DNA of 64,000 nucleotides from assembly GCA_933228895.1 (NCBI GenBank), contig OW121851.1, positions 129,379,624-129,443,623 of the forward strand, given 5' to 3'. The notes beneath the pieces are model-generated. The model saw only the letters and a list, made by a program, of their open reading frames with translations, was not told the DNA's origin and did no database searches. A program made the position numbers and the translations under genes. Of this stretch, positions 32,623 to 43,478 are shown one piece after another. How positions within the stretch are numbered: position 1 is the first letter of the stretch; every line of letters starts with the position of its first letter. Source of the stretch: Platycnemis pennipes. Lineage: Eukaryota; Arthropoda; Insecta; Odonata; Platycnemididae.

Positions 32623-33249
32623 GTCAAATCGCCAAAGGACATATAATGAATAAATTAAACTGTACAATCAGAGGGTGGGGCCAACCTCATACAGGATGGA
32701 GACAAAAACTAAAAACAAGATAATGTTTACTCATCCTTAATCTGCTGAGAATTAAATAAAAAAATGGGAAAGCAAAAATTTCCTATTATGCGGAAAAATT
32801 AATTTAGAAGATTCTGGGCATCCAGCAATCTTTAAATGTTAATGGTGTGTTAGATATTCTGATACTGAAAATTTTCTAACAAATTTCCACTAAAATCCTT
32901 GATCCGAAGCCTAAAAAAAACACAACCCTTAAGCGGCTATAATTGTGGCTCTATGTGCGATCAAGTACTAAACTTTAAAGAGCAGCCCAAGTGCACCCAA
33001 GACGGTGTGCCAATAAAAATTCCATGACGAGAAAAGAATTTATACGTCCAATTCTAATATCTGGAATGTGGGGCTTGAGTACGTTTGCAAGGAACGATTT
33101 TTACTACTGTTGAATTCCTAGTAAACATGCATTCCAAGCCATCATCAGCAGAATGGTTTTTAATATCAAACGATGTAGGAGAATAAAGTTTGCTTCCGTA
33201 ATACATTAAAAACAATAAATCAAATTTAAATACATACATTTTGACCTCA
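32623..33249. other. No gene recognised
   Basis: AT-rich. Nothing supported. Confidence 0.5.
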
Positions 33250-33947
33250 TTTATAATACGCTGCCAGTATATGGGATCCTTACGATATAGGCTTTAATAA
33301 TGAACTAAAACATGTGCAGCGAAGATCGGAAAGAGTTGTAAAGGGACGGTATGATAAATATACTAGCGAAACCAGTCAATTAGATGAATTAAAATGGGAA
33401 CCATTTTCAGATCGTAGGTTGAAATTTAAGACTTAATCTCTTAAATAAATTACAAGGATCACTGCTATATTCACTGCTGACGTTAAAAATATTTTGCGAA
33501 CTGCAACTTACGACCAACTAACTATGTATATGTAGATGTATCAATGGCGTAAGACTGGACCATGATCACAAAATTAGAGAATTTTGATAGCCGAAATGAC
33601 AGATTCAAAAATTCCTTCTTTCCTCGTACAATTAGGGATATGAATATATATATATAGCTGTATGAATATATATAGCTGTAAATATATCCGATAGCATAAA
33701 TAAGAGTGCATAAATGGATAGCATAGTTGCACGTTGGTATAAGGACTTTAAGCTAATCCAATTAACAGCATGTTTTTGCATGCTTGCTTTACTATTTTTA
33801 TCATTTTTTTATCGTGAACTTTAGACTAGTGTATAATTGCTAATCCCTTTTAATGCAGGATATGTAATGCTTGTTCGGTGTGCATTCACCCCCTTCCACA
33901 CACTTATATAGTGGCTTTCAGGGTATTATGTATATGTAGATGTATCA
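33250..33947 (+). mobile_element. CR1/jockey-like LINE 3' part (copy 5 of 9)
   Basis: Opens inside the C-terminal domain (AASVWDPYDIGFNNELKHVQ near 33260, KGRYDK, LDELKWEPFSDRR), continues with TLKIFCEL-like and PRTIRDMN regions, and ends with the family tail (about 33860-33945: 'tgttcggtgtgcattcaccccc', 'gtggctttcaggg', 'gtagatgta'). A 28-bp insertion at 33523-33550 is an exact copy of 33927-33954, the element's own 3' junction plus flank. A small 'atatatatagctgta' duplication lies near 33640-33680. Confidence 0.85.
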
Positions 33948-36199
33948 ATGGCGTTCACGACTGCTCCACTGTTGCCATTTTCGAAAACGTGAGCATGGAG
34001 AGATGAGCTGCTGAGACAAGAGTAGAAAAAGAAAGGGAAATCGCCTCAGACTCTTTGAGCAGGCTTCTACGGGGAGGCTCCCCGGAAGCGGACTAGGGTT
34101 CGGGGGTCCTAATCGCCAACTGCCGGTCAGTAGCTGAATGGCAGAGGTTTTCTCGTGGGCGTAATTAGCCCACTCAGTAATATTTGCAGACAGGGGAATA
34201 TCGACTTCACCACAATCATAAACCGTTTCGTAAAGCTTGTATTTGGAGACCGGTGTGAATAGAAATGGAGAATTATATACCCTGGCTGTCGGGATACTCG
34301 TTATCTCCCAAGAGTCAGCACCCCCAAGGGCTTCAAGCCTTTGAAATCTCCGAGAACACAAACACGATTGAAAAGTGATAATCTTCAAGGTGGAGGCGGC
34401 TGCCTGATCTCCAGCTAATGAAGCAATAAACTGAAAATCTAGAAGGCTCGGCTTGAGATGTTAGACCCCATTTCAGCCTCACTTTGCTTTATATTCGTTA
34501 TCATTCATTTTAATTTCACTTTCTTCATTTATTCGACCCAATTCAATTCCTGCGAAATCAAATGAAAGTTGACGTCAGAGGAAATACTATTTTGGCTCCG
34601 ACTCTTGACTTTTTGTTGGCTACTCTCTTGAAGGTCGTTCAAGCAAAATAAATAAAACTGCAAAGGGCACGGGCTTGTTAAGGAATTTAGCTCAAGGTAT
34701 TTTGCGTTATGAGTTTTTTAGTCATTTGGTATCGAATTAGAAGGCGACGCAAAAATTGGAAAACTTTTGATTTTTTAACCATCCTCATTAGCACTCACTA
34801 GGAATCCTATTACTGAAATAATTAAAAAAGAAGTGTTTATTAAAAAGTTTCACGCAGGAATGCAAACAATGTTAATGAATTAGAACGACTAGAATAAATT
34901 TTTAAAATGACGACAGGAATGAAAAAAATTTGATGTGAGGTTGAGAAAAGGCACAAATATTGGCTACCCATTTTTAGACCATTTTAGCTAGCCCATATTT
35001 AGACCAACTGCATGTTTGAGTTACTGAACTGAACGGCAGATATTACGGATAAAGTGTATCCATTGTTCAACCTCTCCAAATTATACTTTAAAATGTCAGC
35101 TTTGATACAATATTAACAAAAGTACCTAAAGTTATTCGATAATTTTTTTTTAATTGTAAACCATCTACCTGAAAAAGTTTTTGAGTCTTCAGTAATGAGG
35201 ATTATGGACAAAAAAACCACAGCTTCCAGCATAGAGGACAGCGCAAGCTCAATTACTCCATTTCTTCTTTCTTATCAAAAAGCAATTACTTTATACCAAA
35301 CGATTGCTTGCAGCATCTGCTAGTACCTCATTCATCAACCAGCCCATATTTAGACCATAGTCCGTATTTGGACCACCTCCTCTAATTATCGCCAAGCGCC
35401 AAGCCAAAACATTCACACACCCCTTTACAGGTGATTCGACCAAATCCGTGGTTTAAAGCCTGTCCCGCACTTAAAGGAGGTTGATCCGAAAAGTGAAAGT
35501 CATGTCATTTTCTTTATATTTTCAGCACTCATAGAACTTAAGTTCCTCTATCTAATAGTGTAAAGATAATTATACCAACCCATACACCTTTTATCACAAA
35601 TTGCTTTTGAAATTACATACGATTAACAGCGAGAATGACCATCACATGGAATATAACGTTTCAAAATACGATAGTGACATGTCATTTTTGCAAAAACTGA
35701 TATTTTTCGTGTCATTTTATTTCACATGAAATAAAATGACACGAAAAAAGGCATCAACCTACCGTATTTTTCGCTAAATCCACCCATTTCTGCGCTAATA
35801 GCAGACGAAATGCGTTAGTTGACTTTAAGTGGTGCTGCGGTCGCTTTAGCCAAAATGGTTGGCGTATGAATAATATCATTACTAAAGAGATATTAAAAAA
35901 TACTTCAAGAAATATTATAGCATTACGTTTGACAGTATTATTGTGGTGTTATACATTAGTAAATGCATTGAGTACATGAATTTATTTCTGTGAAGTAAAT
36001 GCTGAATTGAGTCCATCGTCGAGCTGATTAAAATTATCATAAAAAATAAATCCTTCGACTTTCCATCGTATTTCTTGTGATACTTATGACTTTCAATAGC
36101 TTAGGTATTTTTTTTGTGAAGTAAGGATCACTTAGCACGCATATACTCGTACTTAAATTAATAAGATTCCTTAGACAAGTTGACTCATGCAGTCGCGAG
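33948..36199. other. No gene recognised
   Basis: About 33955-34440 is GC-richer and holds a 147-codon reverse ORF (33945-34388) of no known family. The phrase 'cccatatttagacca' occurs at about 34992 and again at about 35343. A perfect hairpin lies at 35703-35748 (own entry). The rest is AT-rich. Confidence 0.45.
35703..35748. repeat. Perfect hairpin, 22-bp arms, 2-base loop
   Basis: 'tttttcgtgtcattttattt' reads the same on the opposite strand 22 bases on either side of a central 'ca'. No surrounding TIR element or ORF is evident. Such near-perfect palindromes are usually young. Confidence 0.9.
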
Positions 36200-36480
36200 A
36201 CGCTTCAAACTGGTCTTCAGACCGAGAGGAAAGATACAAGGATGGGAATGGAAGGGTAAGGAGGGAGGGTAAGTTAGGCCTGCCGTTAACGATGGTCGCC
36301 TTCGGAAGCACGGCTTAACGTCCCATCCTAAGGACATAGTACGGCACTACTAACATTGCTCTGGACACAGCACTCATGCAGGGGCCGGCATGTAAAAAAA
36401 TGTCTTTTCCCTACCCAGTTCAAAACCTGACCCTCAGAATGAGAGAGCAGTACCTACTCTAACCACTACACCAACCTAAC
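36200..36480 (-). repeat. tRNA-headed SINE joined to a 5S-SINE-type body
   Basis: The tRNA head is on the minus strand: A box complement 36463-36473, degenerate B box complement 36415-36428. 36270-36370 matches 49890-49995 ('cacggct.aacgtcccatcc', 'gtac', 'ggggccgg'). The left part, 36217-36275 ('cttcagaccgagaggaaagatac'), instead matches the body behind the 5S-derived head at 54012-54060. It may be a composite or two adjacent insertions. Confidence 0.65.
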
Positions 36481-36802
36481 CCCTTTAACCGATTTCACTA
36501 CCAGAGCACCTCCTTATATCACGATCAATACAAATCCTGTTACGGTTTTCGCCCTGATTTTCGCTTTACATTATTTAATGTAGACGACTAACCTCCACTA
36601 CCCTAATTCAAAATTGGTTTCCCATCGCTTACCAACGGTATCGTTTCGAGTCTCGCCGCAAGACTACTTGGCCCTTAAGTTGCCCTCCTGAATACTACCC
36701 CTCCATCTAAATACCAAGAATACTCAATTGCCTAATTCCATACGAGAGCTGACCGTGTCCTTCGTTGCAACCGATTTCCATATCGAAGCACTATCCCTCG
36801 TA

Positions 36803-37122
36803 ATGTTCACATGGATTATCAAAAGCAGTCTTTATAAAGGCAAACTGAATCAAGCAATATGAATATACAAGAGCTATGATTGATACAAGTACGATAATTA
36901 GCCTATACGGTTGCATAGATACTCTGGAAGAATCGTGTACATCTTTACTCCGAGACCGAGTATGCTCACACAGATCTTGAAGGTAGTCTTTATAAAGGCA
37001 AATTAAACACAGCAATACGCACGTACAAGTGCTATGATTGATACAAGTGTTTACTATGATTAGCCTTAACGGTTGCGTAGATACTCTGAAAGAATCGTGT
37101 AGAACTTTACGACAAGACCGCA
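36803..37122. repeat. Tandem duplication, period 158 bp
   Basis: Two units, 36803-36960 and 36961-37122, share 'agtctttataaaggcaaa', 'gctatgattgatacaagt', 'ggttgc.tagatactctg' and 'agaatcgtgtag/ac'. Roughly four in five bases agree by eye. The 122-codon reverse ORF across it simply repeats the same peptide twice and is not taken as a gene. Confidence 0.85.
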
Positions 37123-37302
37123 TTTGCGAATCAACCATTGGCTCTGCAGCCACTCTCACATGAGTTTAAAAGGCCCTCAAATATTCGCGCGCTTCTTACC
37201 GGCTCTTTTGCGGGCCACGCTGCAACGTATGGCGCGCTCAGCACAACCTAGCGTCGTTCTGGGAAAACACGTAGGGGGAGGTGTTTTGACCAAGGAGGCT
37301 AG

Positions 37303-39688
37303 TAGGGCTGTGCGCTATGCTGTTTTGAATATCGGCAAATCCGCGATATTATTCTGATATCGCGGATTCGCCGATGTATTTCATTACAATTCAAATTTCA
37401 GCCACCGCTGTGCAGGTATTACAAAAAAATATATATTATACAATAGGAAGTTAATGAATGATGCCACTCTGTTTTAGGCGAGTGTAGCCTCTTCAGGGTT
37501 GAGCATAAAAAATGTTTACATTGAAAAAATTGAAGCTCTGAGCAGTGGTATGTGGAGAGCAGCTGGAACTCTTTTCCTCCGGGATGGCTAATGGCTCGGC
37601 ATTCACCCGAGGCGTGTGGGAAACCGGCAACACCTCACGCGAGCCGCGCCGATATATCGGTTTCACGATATAAATAGGAAATATCGTGATATGGACATAT
37701 CGGGATATCGACATATCGGGATATCGACATATCCGGATATCGACATATCGTCGATATCTTTCTTACTTTTCATCTTGTTAGTGCAATTTCTCGGTAATGG
37801 TTGATCGGATTAAAGTTCTATAAACGGTCTCTTCCTTATAAAATATTACACTTCCTCAATAGTTAACAATATATTTTAAATTGTCTAATTTGTTATTGTT
37901 ATTAACTAAAACTTTTTTATCATAAAATTTGGTTGTAGGGAATGGAATGGCCATGGTGCGAATGCATAGTACGTATTGTGGTGTTTAGTATTAAATATAA
38001 CTATTATATCACTAAATAAGGAACGTAGAGAGAAATGAATAATTTTGTGTGAAAGAGGAGCGAATTTTAACACAAAAATGACATTTCACATATAATGTGG
38101 AGTAGTTGTTTATTGTAAACAATAGCTATTATATCATTAAATAATAAAATTGGATAAACAATTTCAGGCGAAAGAGCAGACAATTTCTGATAATAGAGGC
38201 GCTTTTCAATTTTTTGAGACGACCCATTGGAGCTGAGATACAATATTTCTCCTTGGTCACTGAATAGAGAAAAATTATTTGTTCGAATAACGGTTTCAAA
38301 AACAATACTTTTATGAGAAAATTTGAACTTTTCTTAACCAATTCTTTACTATATAAACACTAGCCATCTGGTTGCACGTGATATTAACTTGTTTTAATGA
38401 AGTAGCAGTAGTGTACTTCGTATTGCATATCAGTAGTGCATGTCTGGTGATCTTCACCCCCTGCCACACACCCTAGCGGTGGCTTGCAGGGTATTACATA
38501 GACGTACGCCTTGTGAAATGATAAACAAGTTTGCGAAGAGGGGAAGGGGGCACGGAAGAAAAAGATAAAGTCGGAGGGATAAAAGGATAATAATAATAAT
38601 AAGTTTATTGTCGTAGACCAATATTGGCCTTTTAGACATAAAGTACAGTGTAAGCTGGGAATAATATTCAATTTCAATTTACTTTGATGAAGGATGACCC
38701 GGGCTCCGGAGATAAGACTATAACCCGAAGGTCACACCGGAATATCGCCCTCACGCGCTACCTGGTAGAGAGTTTAGTTTAAACTATAGGCATTATATCA
38801 CTAAATGACTTAGAGGGAAATGAATAGGTTTACGCGAAAGAGGAGAAATTTTAATTCTAAAACGATGTACTACATAGTACGTTTCGTGGTTTTTAGTATT
38901 AACAATAACAATTTTATCGCTAAATTGAACGCAGAGAAAAATGAAAAACGTTTCGTGAAAGAGGAGCCAATTTTAACGCCGAAACGATATTTTACATACA
39001 ATATAGCGAGGCTGTTTAGTATAGACAATATATCAGTAAATAATTAAATTTTAGGAACAAAATAACTTAACGCGAAAGAGAGATAATTAATGATTATAAG
39101 GAGAAAGAAATTATAATTTTAGATAATAGAGGTTCTTTTCAATTTTTTGATACGGGCTGTGGATATGAGCTGAAATATAACCATACTGGGATATGAGCTG
39201 AAATATAACCATTTATCCTTGGTCAAAGAACGGTGAAAATTTTTTTAAATTCCGAATTATGGTTTGAAAACAATAATTTTAGAAACAAATTTGAACTTTT
39301 CTTGTTGAATTCGAGTTTTCAGTGATGAAATCGCACCATGACCATTCCATTCCCTAAATACAAATTTTAGAATAAAAAATTTATAGTTAATAACAATAAC
39401 AAATTAGACAATTAAAAATGTAAAGTTAACAATTGAGGAAGTGTAATATTTTATAAAGAAGAGACCGTTTATAGCACTTCAATCCGATCAACCATTACCG
39501 AGAAATTGCGCTAAATAGAGACATTATTAAGGGTGACAGAAAAAAACACCGGGATCAGGATATTCATATCGGGATATCGACATATCGGATATCGACATAT
39601 CGTGATATCGCGTTTCGAAATATCGACTCCCGATATGAAGTGCATATCGAGTATCGTCGACGATGTATCGTGGTATCGCACAGCCCTA
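37303..39688. mobile_element. hAT-like non-autonomous element with 8-bp target-site duplication
   Basis: Ends are 'tagggctgtgcg' (37303) and its exact complement (ending 39688), flanked on both sides by GAGGCTAG (37295-37302 and 39689-39696). An 8-bp TSD and a TAGGG/CAGGG start are hAT hallmarks. Inside, large inverted repeats pair 37640-37970 with 39330-39660 ('ggtaatggttgatcgga', 'aacggtctctt', 'aatggaatgg'), both rich in 'gatatcgacatatcg'. Between them are diverged tandem units ('gaaagaggagc.aattttaa', 'tttatcatcactaaat'-like) at 37970-38370 and 38780-39330. No transposase ORF. A CR1-like tail is nested at 38400-38507. Confidence 0.85.
38400..38507 (+). mobile_element. CR1/jockey-like LINE tail nested in the hAT-like element (copy 6 of 9)
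   Basis: 'gtgcatgtctggtgatcttcacc', 'ccctgccacacaccctagcggtggcttgcaggg' and 'acatagacgta' mark the family tail. The following stretch to about 38775, with an (ataat) run at 38587-38603, is not part of the repeated hAT-like units and may belong to the same or another insertion. Confidence 0.75.
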
Positions 39689-39701
39689 GAGGCTAGCCAT
39701 T

Positions 39702-40130
39702 TTACTGTCAGTGGGTCGATACATCGGCCCTCCATGGTTGCGCAAAAACTGCCACGGGACGATATACCGGCCGACTTACATTACATCATTACATAGGAAT
39801 TGGTGTTTTCCCGGCGTATCTTCTTCAAGAGTCACCTGACTCCTGAGGACATGTTCATAAGGTGGACAAATCTAGGATGGCACTCGCACTGAAGATGACC
39901 CTCGAGTCGAGGATCGAAACGTCGGCTGAAATGGACGCCACTACCCGGTGGACAACCCGAGAGAACTTCTTGAAACATCATTACATATTTGTAATATTAT
40001 ATTTCCTTCAAATCAGAGACAGCATGAATGATTTTTTCAACCTCATAAAAACTGAAATATATATTGTCAACATTGACACAAATACGGAATCCATATATTA
40101 AAACTAAGTGCTTTAAATACCTCTCATATT
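39702..40130 (+). repeat. Dispersed repeat family W, copy 2 (filled site)
   Basis: Same sequence as 24911-25130 ('cgacttacattacatcatt', 'ttccttcaaatcagagacag', 'cctcataaaaact', 'aagtgctt') but split by the 181-bp insertion at 39795-39975. Confidence 0.75.
39795..39975 (+). mobile_element. 181-bp retroelement-like insertion with stem-loop motif and 11-bp TSD
   Basis: Bounded by perfect CATCATTACAT repeats (39784-39794 and 39976-39986); the related copy at 24911-25130 has the empty site. Contains ctgaaga (39889-39895), t, a stem gaccctc/gaggatc (39897-39903 with 39909-39915, one mismatch), then gaaac (39916-39920) and gtcgg. A related sequence with the same order and the same downstream block ('ccggnggacaacccg', 'gaacttc') is at 57861-57960. 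I have seen this block widely in arthropod DNA and associate it with Penelope-like elements, but that link is not shown by this sequence alone. Confidence 0.7.
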
Positions 40131-41039
40131 ATCCGTTATCGTATACATTTTTACAACGCTGTATTCAATATTTGATGAGATATTAATTAAAATATCTTTT
40201 ATTGTCAATTCCACAGTGTGATAGATACTTCTCTGTCAAGCGTTCTCACTTTGGCTTTCAAATAGAAAAGGTAACACAAAGCTCATACCATTGAATTACC
40301 CGGAGACACCAAAATCAATTTATTACACGTTCAGCGAAGAAGTTTCTCATGTCCTTCGCTTACAAACTGTAATCACAGAATTAGAATTTCTCATCTCTCT
40401 GGATCAGCTAGAAACCTCATTGCTTCAAGCACCTAGCGAAAGTGAGGCACTTTTTCTGTCATCTTAAAAATTAACCTCTGGATTCAAACCGGTGTACTTA
40501 GGTTTATTCCAATACCGATATCAACAACTCAGGCATAAAGGACTATCACAAAAGGATCAAAAGGGAGGACGTGATATACTTGTCAACATGTTAAATATAC
40601 TTGAAATATTAAAAAAAAAAATTTCGGTGCACATTGAATTCACCATTTCTTGTGTCAAGAACTTTACAATGAGATATTATTTCACCCACGTAATAGCCAC
40701 TTCTGATTCCTTCCAAATAAACAGCTAACACATTCTCTTTTCCACATTTTTATTCCAAAGCCCGTTAATTACAGATTAGTTCCAAACTCGATTTGCTCTC
40801 CTCGTCTGATACCGAACGACGCATGCAATGGTGGCATAATCAATCTAAATTCTTTCGTGATGGCGTGTGGTCTTGCGTCGAGGACTGCATAAGCGGTTTC
40901 ATCTCGCGTGCATGTATGGCGTGCTCATGGAACGCTTCGTAGTTAATTGATACCTGAAGATGTAACTACGTGATGAAACCCGGGTCGTGCCTATTTAAAT
41001 ATAAAGTGAACCCAACAAAGTTTCATTCTTTTATTTTCC
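40131..41039. other. No gene recognised
   Basis: AT-rich, with a short A-run at 40610-40621. Nothing supported. Confidence 0.5.
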
Positions 41040-42600
41040 GAGATGAAAAAGGTTGTTCGCGATTGTTGCCATTGGTTAGATCGTGAAAATTTAGCTAGGA
41101 TCAAACACGGTTTTCACAAACTAATTCTCTTGAATGGGGAACATGCACTATTTTTTATAACTCTTTGAATGTGAAGTTTATTAGCTAAAATGTGCTTGCC
41201 GAGAATTTTGCTGAAGAATTAAGTTGCGTAACAAAGATATTACTCTTTGAAAATTGTACCTTTTCGGCAGCTTACAAACACGACGTCATCGCATGACGTC
41301 ACGGCACGGTATCACTATGGGCGTTGTTTATCTCTTTATGCGTGGATGTAAGTTGTTAAATACATACTTGACGATAATACCCCGTTTCCACTACTAGCGT
41401 ATGTACGCGCGTACCAACCAGCGATGCGTTCCCACGACACTCGAGTAACTCAGTGCTGCCCTACCTTGGCATCTGACTGAACAAGTTGCTGGTTGAAGTA
41501 GTTTATGAATACCTTCAGTATTCCAGCACATTCTTCGTGTTTTTGCCGTTTTAAAAATTATGAGACATTCATTCTCACTTGTTCATCAATGTACAGCCGA
41601 CAAATAACCATTTGGTCCAACTTTATAGAATACCGTGATTCATTTTTCCTAGTTTCCGTCCCGACGCCAGCGCCTAACCAGTGAAAAATGGCATGGTTCG
41701 GAACTACGAAATACGATGGTCCTTACGTGCGTTCCCACGGTGTTTTTTGGTCACACACGTATGGACGCGCGTACTTACGCTAGTAGTGGAAACGGGGTAT
41801 AACGTATGGTTTTATCTCATTTGTTTAATGCAATAAACGATTGTATTTCGATTTTTTATTTACGTAGTATGGATGGTAACGAGCAAATCGTCCATTAATT
41901 ATATAATGCGTGTTTAGTGCCCAAGAATTTCTACTACGTCTATGCAAACGCTGGTTTTTTTTTAGGACAACGCCGCCATAAGGGAGTCAACCAAAGGAAA
42001 TTGTCGAAATGTGCTTTTTTAAGTATTTTTTCAGCCATCGTTTCGTTCGAGAAACGGCTAAAAACCTCAAAACAATATATTCACTTCGTTTTCTTGAAAA
42101 TATATCTCTATCTCCGTAGCAATATGGAACCTATATCGTGCAGTGACGTCAGAAGGCGTTTCTGGTCACGTGACTTTCGTCAATTTCCGGGAACATTTTG
42201 ATATCACTTAATAATCGTTGTGGTGAGCGTAGAAAAATTTGGCTTATATATTTAAATTGGTGGGAAAATTTCGCATCAAGTACATCATTCATCTTCGAGA
42301 AACAAATTTCATGCATATTCCCCATTATAACAAACTCAAACAATCTGGTGTCTTCGTTAAAGGCAAGGAATTCGTAAGTACCTCTAAAGTCTTGAAAATG
42401 AATTGTTAGCTCCTGTTTACATTCGCTATGGATTCCCATTTGCGCCTTCGTCAGTCAATTTTTTCCGGAGGGTCGCGGACGTCGATTGTGTCCGCTGGAG
42501 AAAAAACTCACGTTTCCCGTGAACGACTCACGAGTCACCCGTTCACGTTGATTGTATCCCGGACTAAACGCTTTGCGCGTGGAAACAGATGCGATCTACC
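41040..42600 (-). repeat. Dispersed repeat family Y, copy 2, carrying a MITE
   Basis: 41245-42325 matches 11555-12255 in reverse. Both outer parts also match 61540-61870 in the same orientation ('gttgccattg', 'agctagga', 'gatcaaacacggttttc' at the left; 'tcttgaaaatgaattgttagc', 'actcacgtttcccgtgaacg' at the right), where the middle is deleted. The three copies together outline an element of at least 1.1 kb without an ORF. The insertion at 41378-41799 is younger. Confidence 0.75.
41378..41799. mobile_element. 422-bp PIF/Harbinger-like MITE
   Basis: Terminal inverted repeats of about 34 bases begin 'taccccgtttccactactag' and differ at few positions ('gtatgtacgcgcgta' against 'gtaagtacgcgcgtc'). 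Flanked by TAA (41375-41377 and 41800-41802), the 3-bp duplication typical of Harbinger elements. The site is empty in the repeat copy at 11555-12255. No transposase. Confidence 0.82.
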
Positions 42601-43392
42601 AGTTGACGCCACGAGCAAGCGCGTACATAAGACAACATCAATTCTATGCATTTTTGAGGATTCCAGCACACAAGGCTAGCGACCATCTATAAAACTCCGC
42701 CTGCTGATTCTGCATTACGCGATACGGGCAAGCTGTTGCACCTGATTAGCATGCTGGGTGTTGTGCACGATCACATCTCGTATGACATTTAAACTCGATT
42801 TGCGCCTGGAACTCGTTCCTTAATACCGCAAGGTGGACGATATTTAGTACCAAGTCTCTCTTTCTCCTTCACACGCAACGGTCTCCCTGGTAGTGTGAAG
42901 TAACCATGTTAAAGATAAGTTCATGGCTCTATGATACGACTCCCCATCAAGCGACAGCAAATATTCCATTCACAAAGCAACAATTAACCTTTCGGCAACG
43001 GACGCAAAGTGAGGCAACGGAGAAGAGGAAGCTCTGAAGAAAACCACAATGATGAAAGTGGGGAAAGAAGAAAAGAAGGTAGGGAAGAAATTTGGGAAAA
43101 AATGCACGCAGGAAAGGCGACGTTAATCAACCACGTGACTGCTAGTGAGCGATGTAGTAGATGTAAGTAAGGAGGCACCTTAACCCACTCGGCCAAGAAA
43201 GATGTTATTTTGAAGTTGTACATTATAAAGGATTTATACGGAGGACAATTCTTCAGTAGCGTTTTTCTCGCGCACCCGGGTCTATGGGGAAGAAAGATGT
43301 GACACTTTTCCCGCATCCCCTATGTAGTTCCAGAAAATAGTTTTGTCATTTGGATCCCGAACCTCAGTCTCGCGATGTCTACTTGTAAGAAA
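42601..43392. other. No gene recognised
   Basis: Mixed composition. ORFs such as reverse 42984-43316 resemble nothing. Confidence 0.45.
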
Positions 43393-43478
43393 GTTTGGAT
43401 CGAGAAATCCCAGTTTGCCAGAGAATTGAATGTGAATTTTAAGGCCATTTTATAAAGCTCAGAAATAGCGGGAAGCGC
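43393..43478 (+). repeat. Dispersed repeat family Z, copy 1
   Basis: 'gagaaatcccagtttgccag' and 'agaattgaatg' followed by 'aattttaagg' and 'aaagctcag.aatag' match 63911-63995 nearly base for base, while flanks diverge. Function unknown. Confidence 0.7.

Noticed and set aside
33945..34388. 147-codon reverse ORF
   Set aside because: Starts within the LINE flank duplication, resembles no family and lies in a locally GC-richer stretch where stops are fewer by chance.
36791..37159. 122-codon ORF with an internal peptide repeat
   Set aside because: The repeat is the 158-bp tandem DNA duplication; no domain, no other coding signal.
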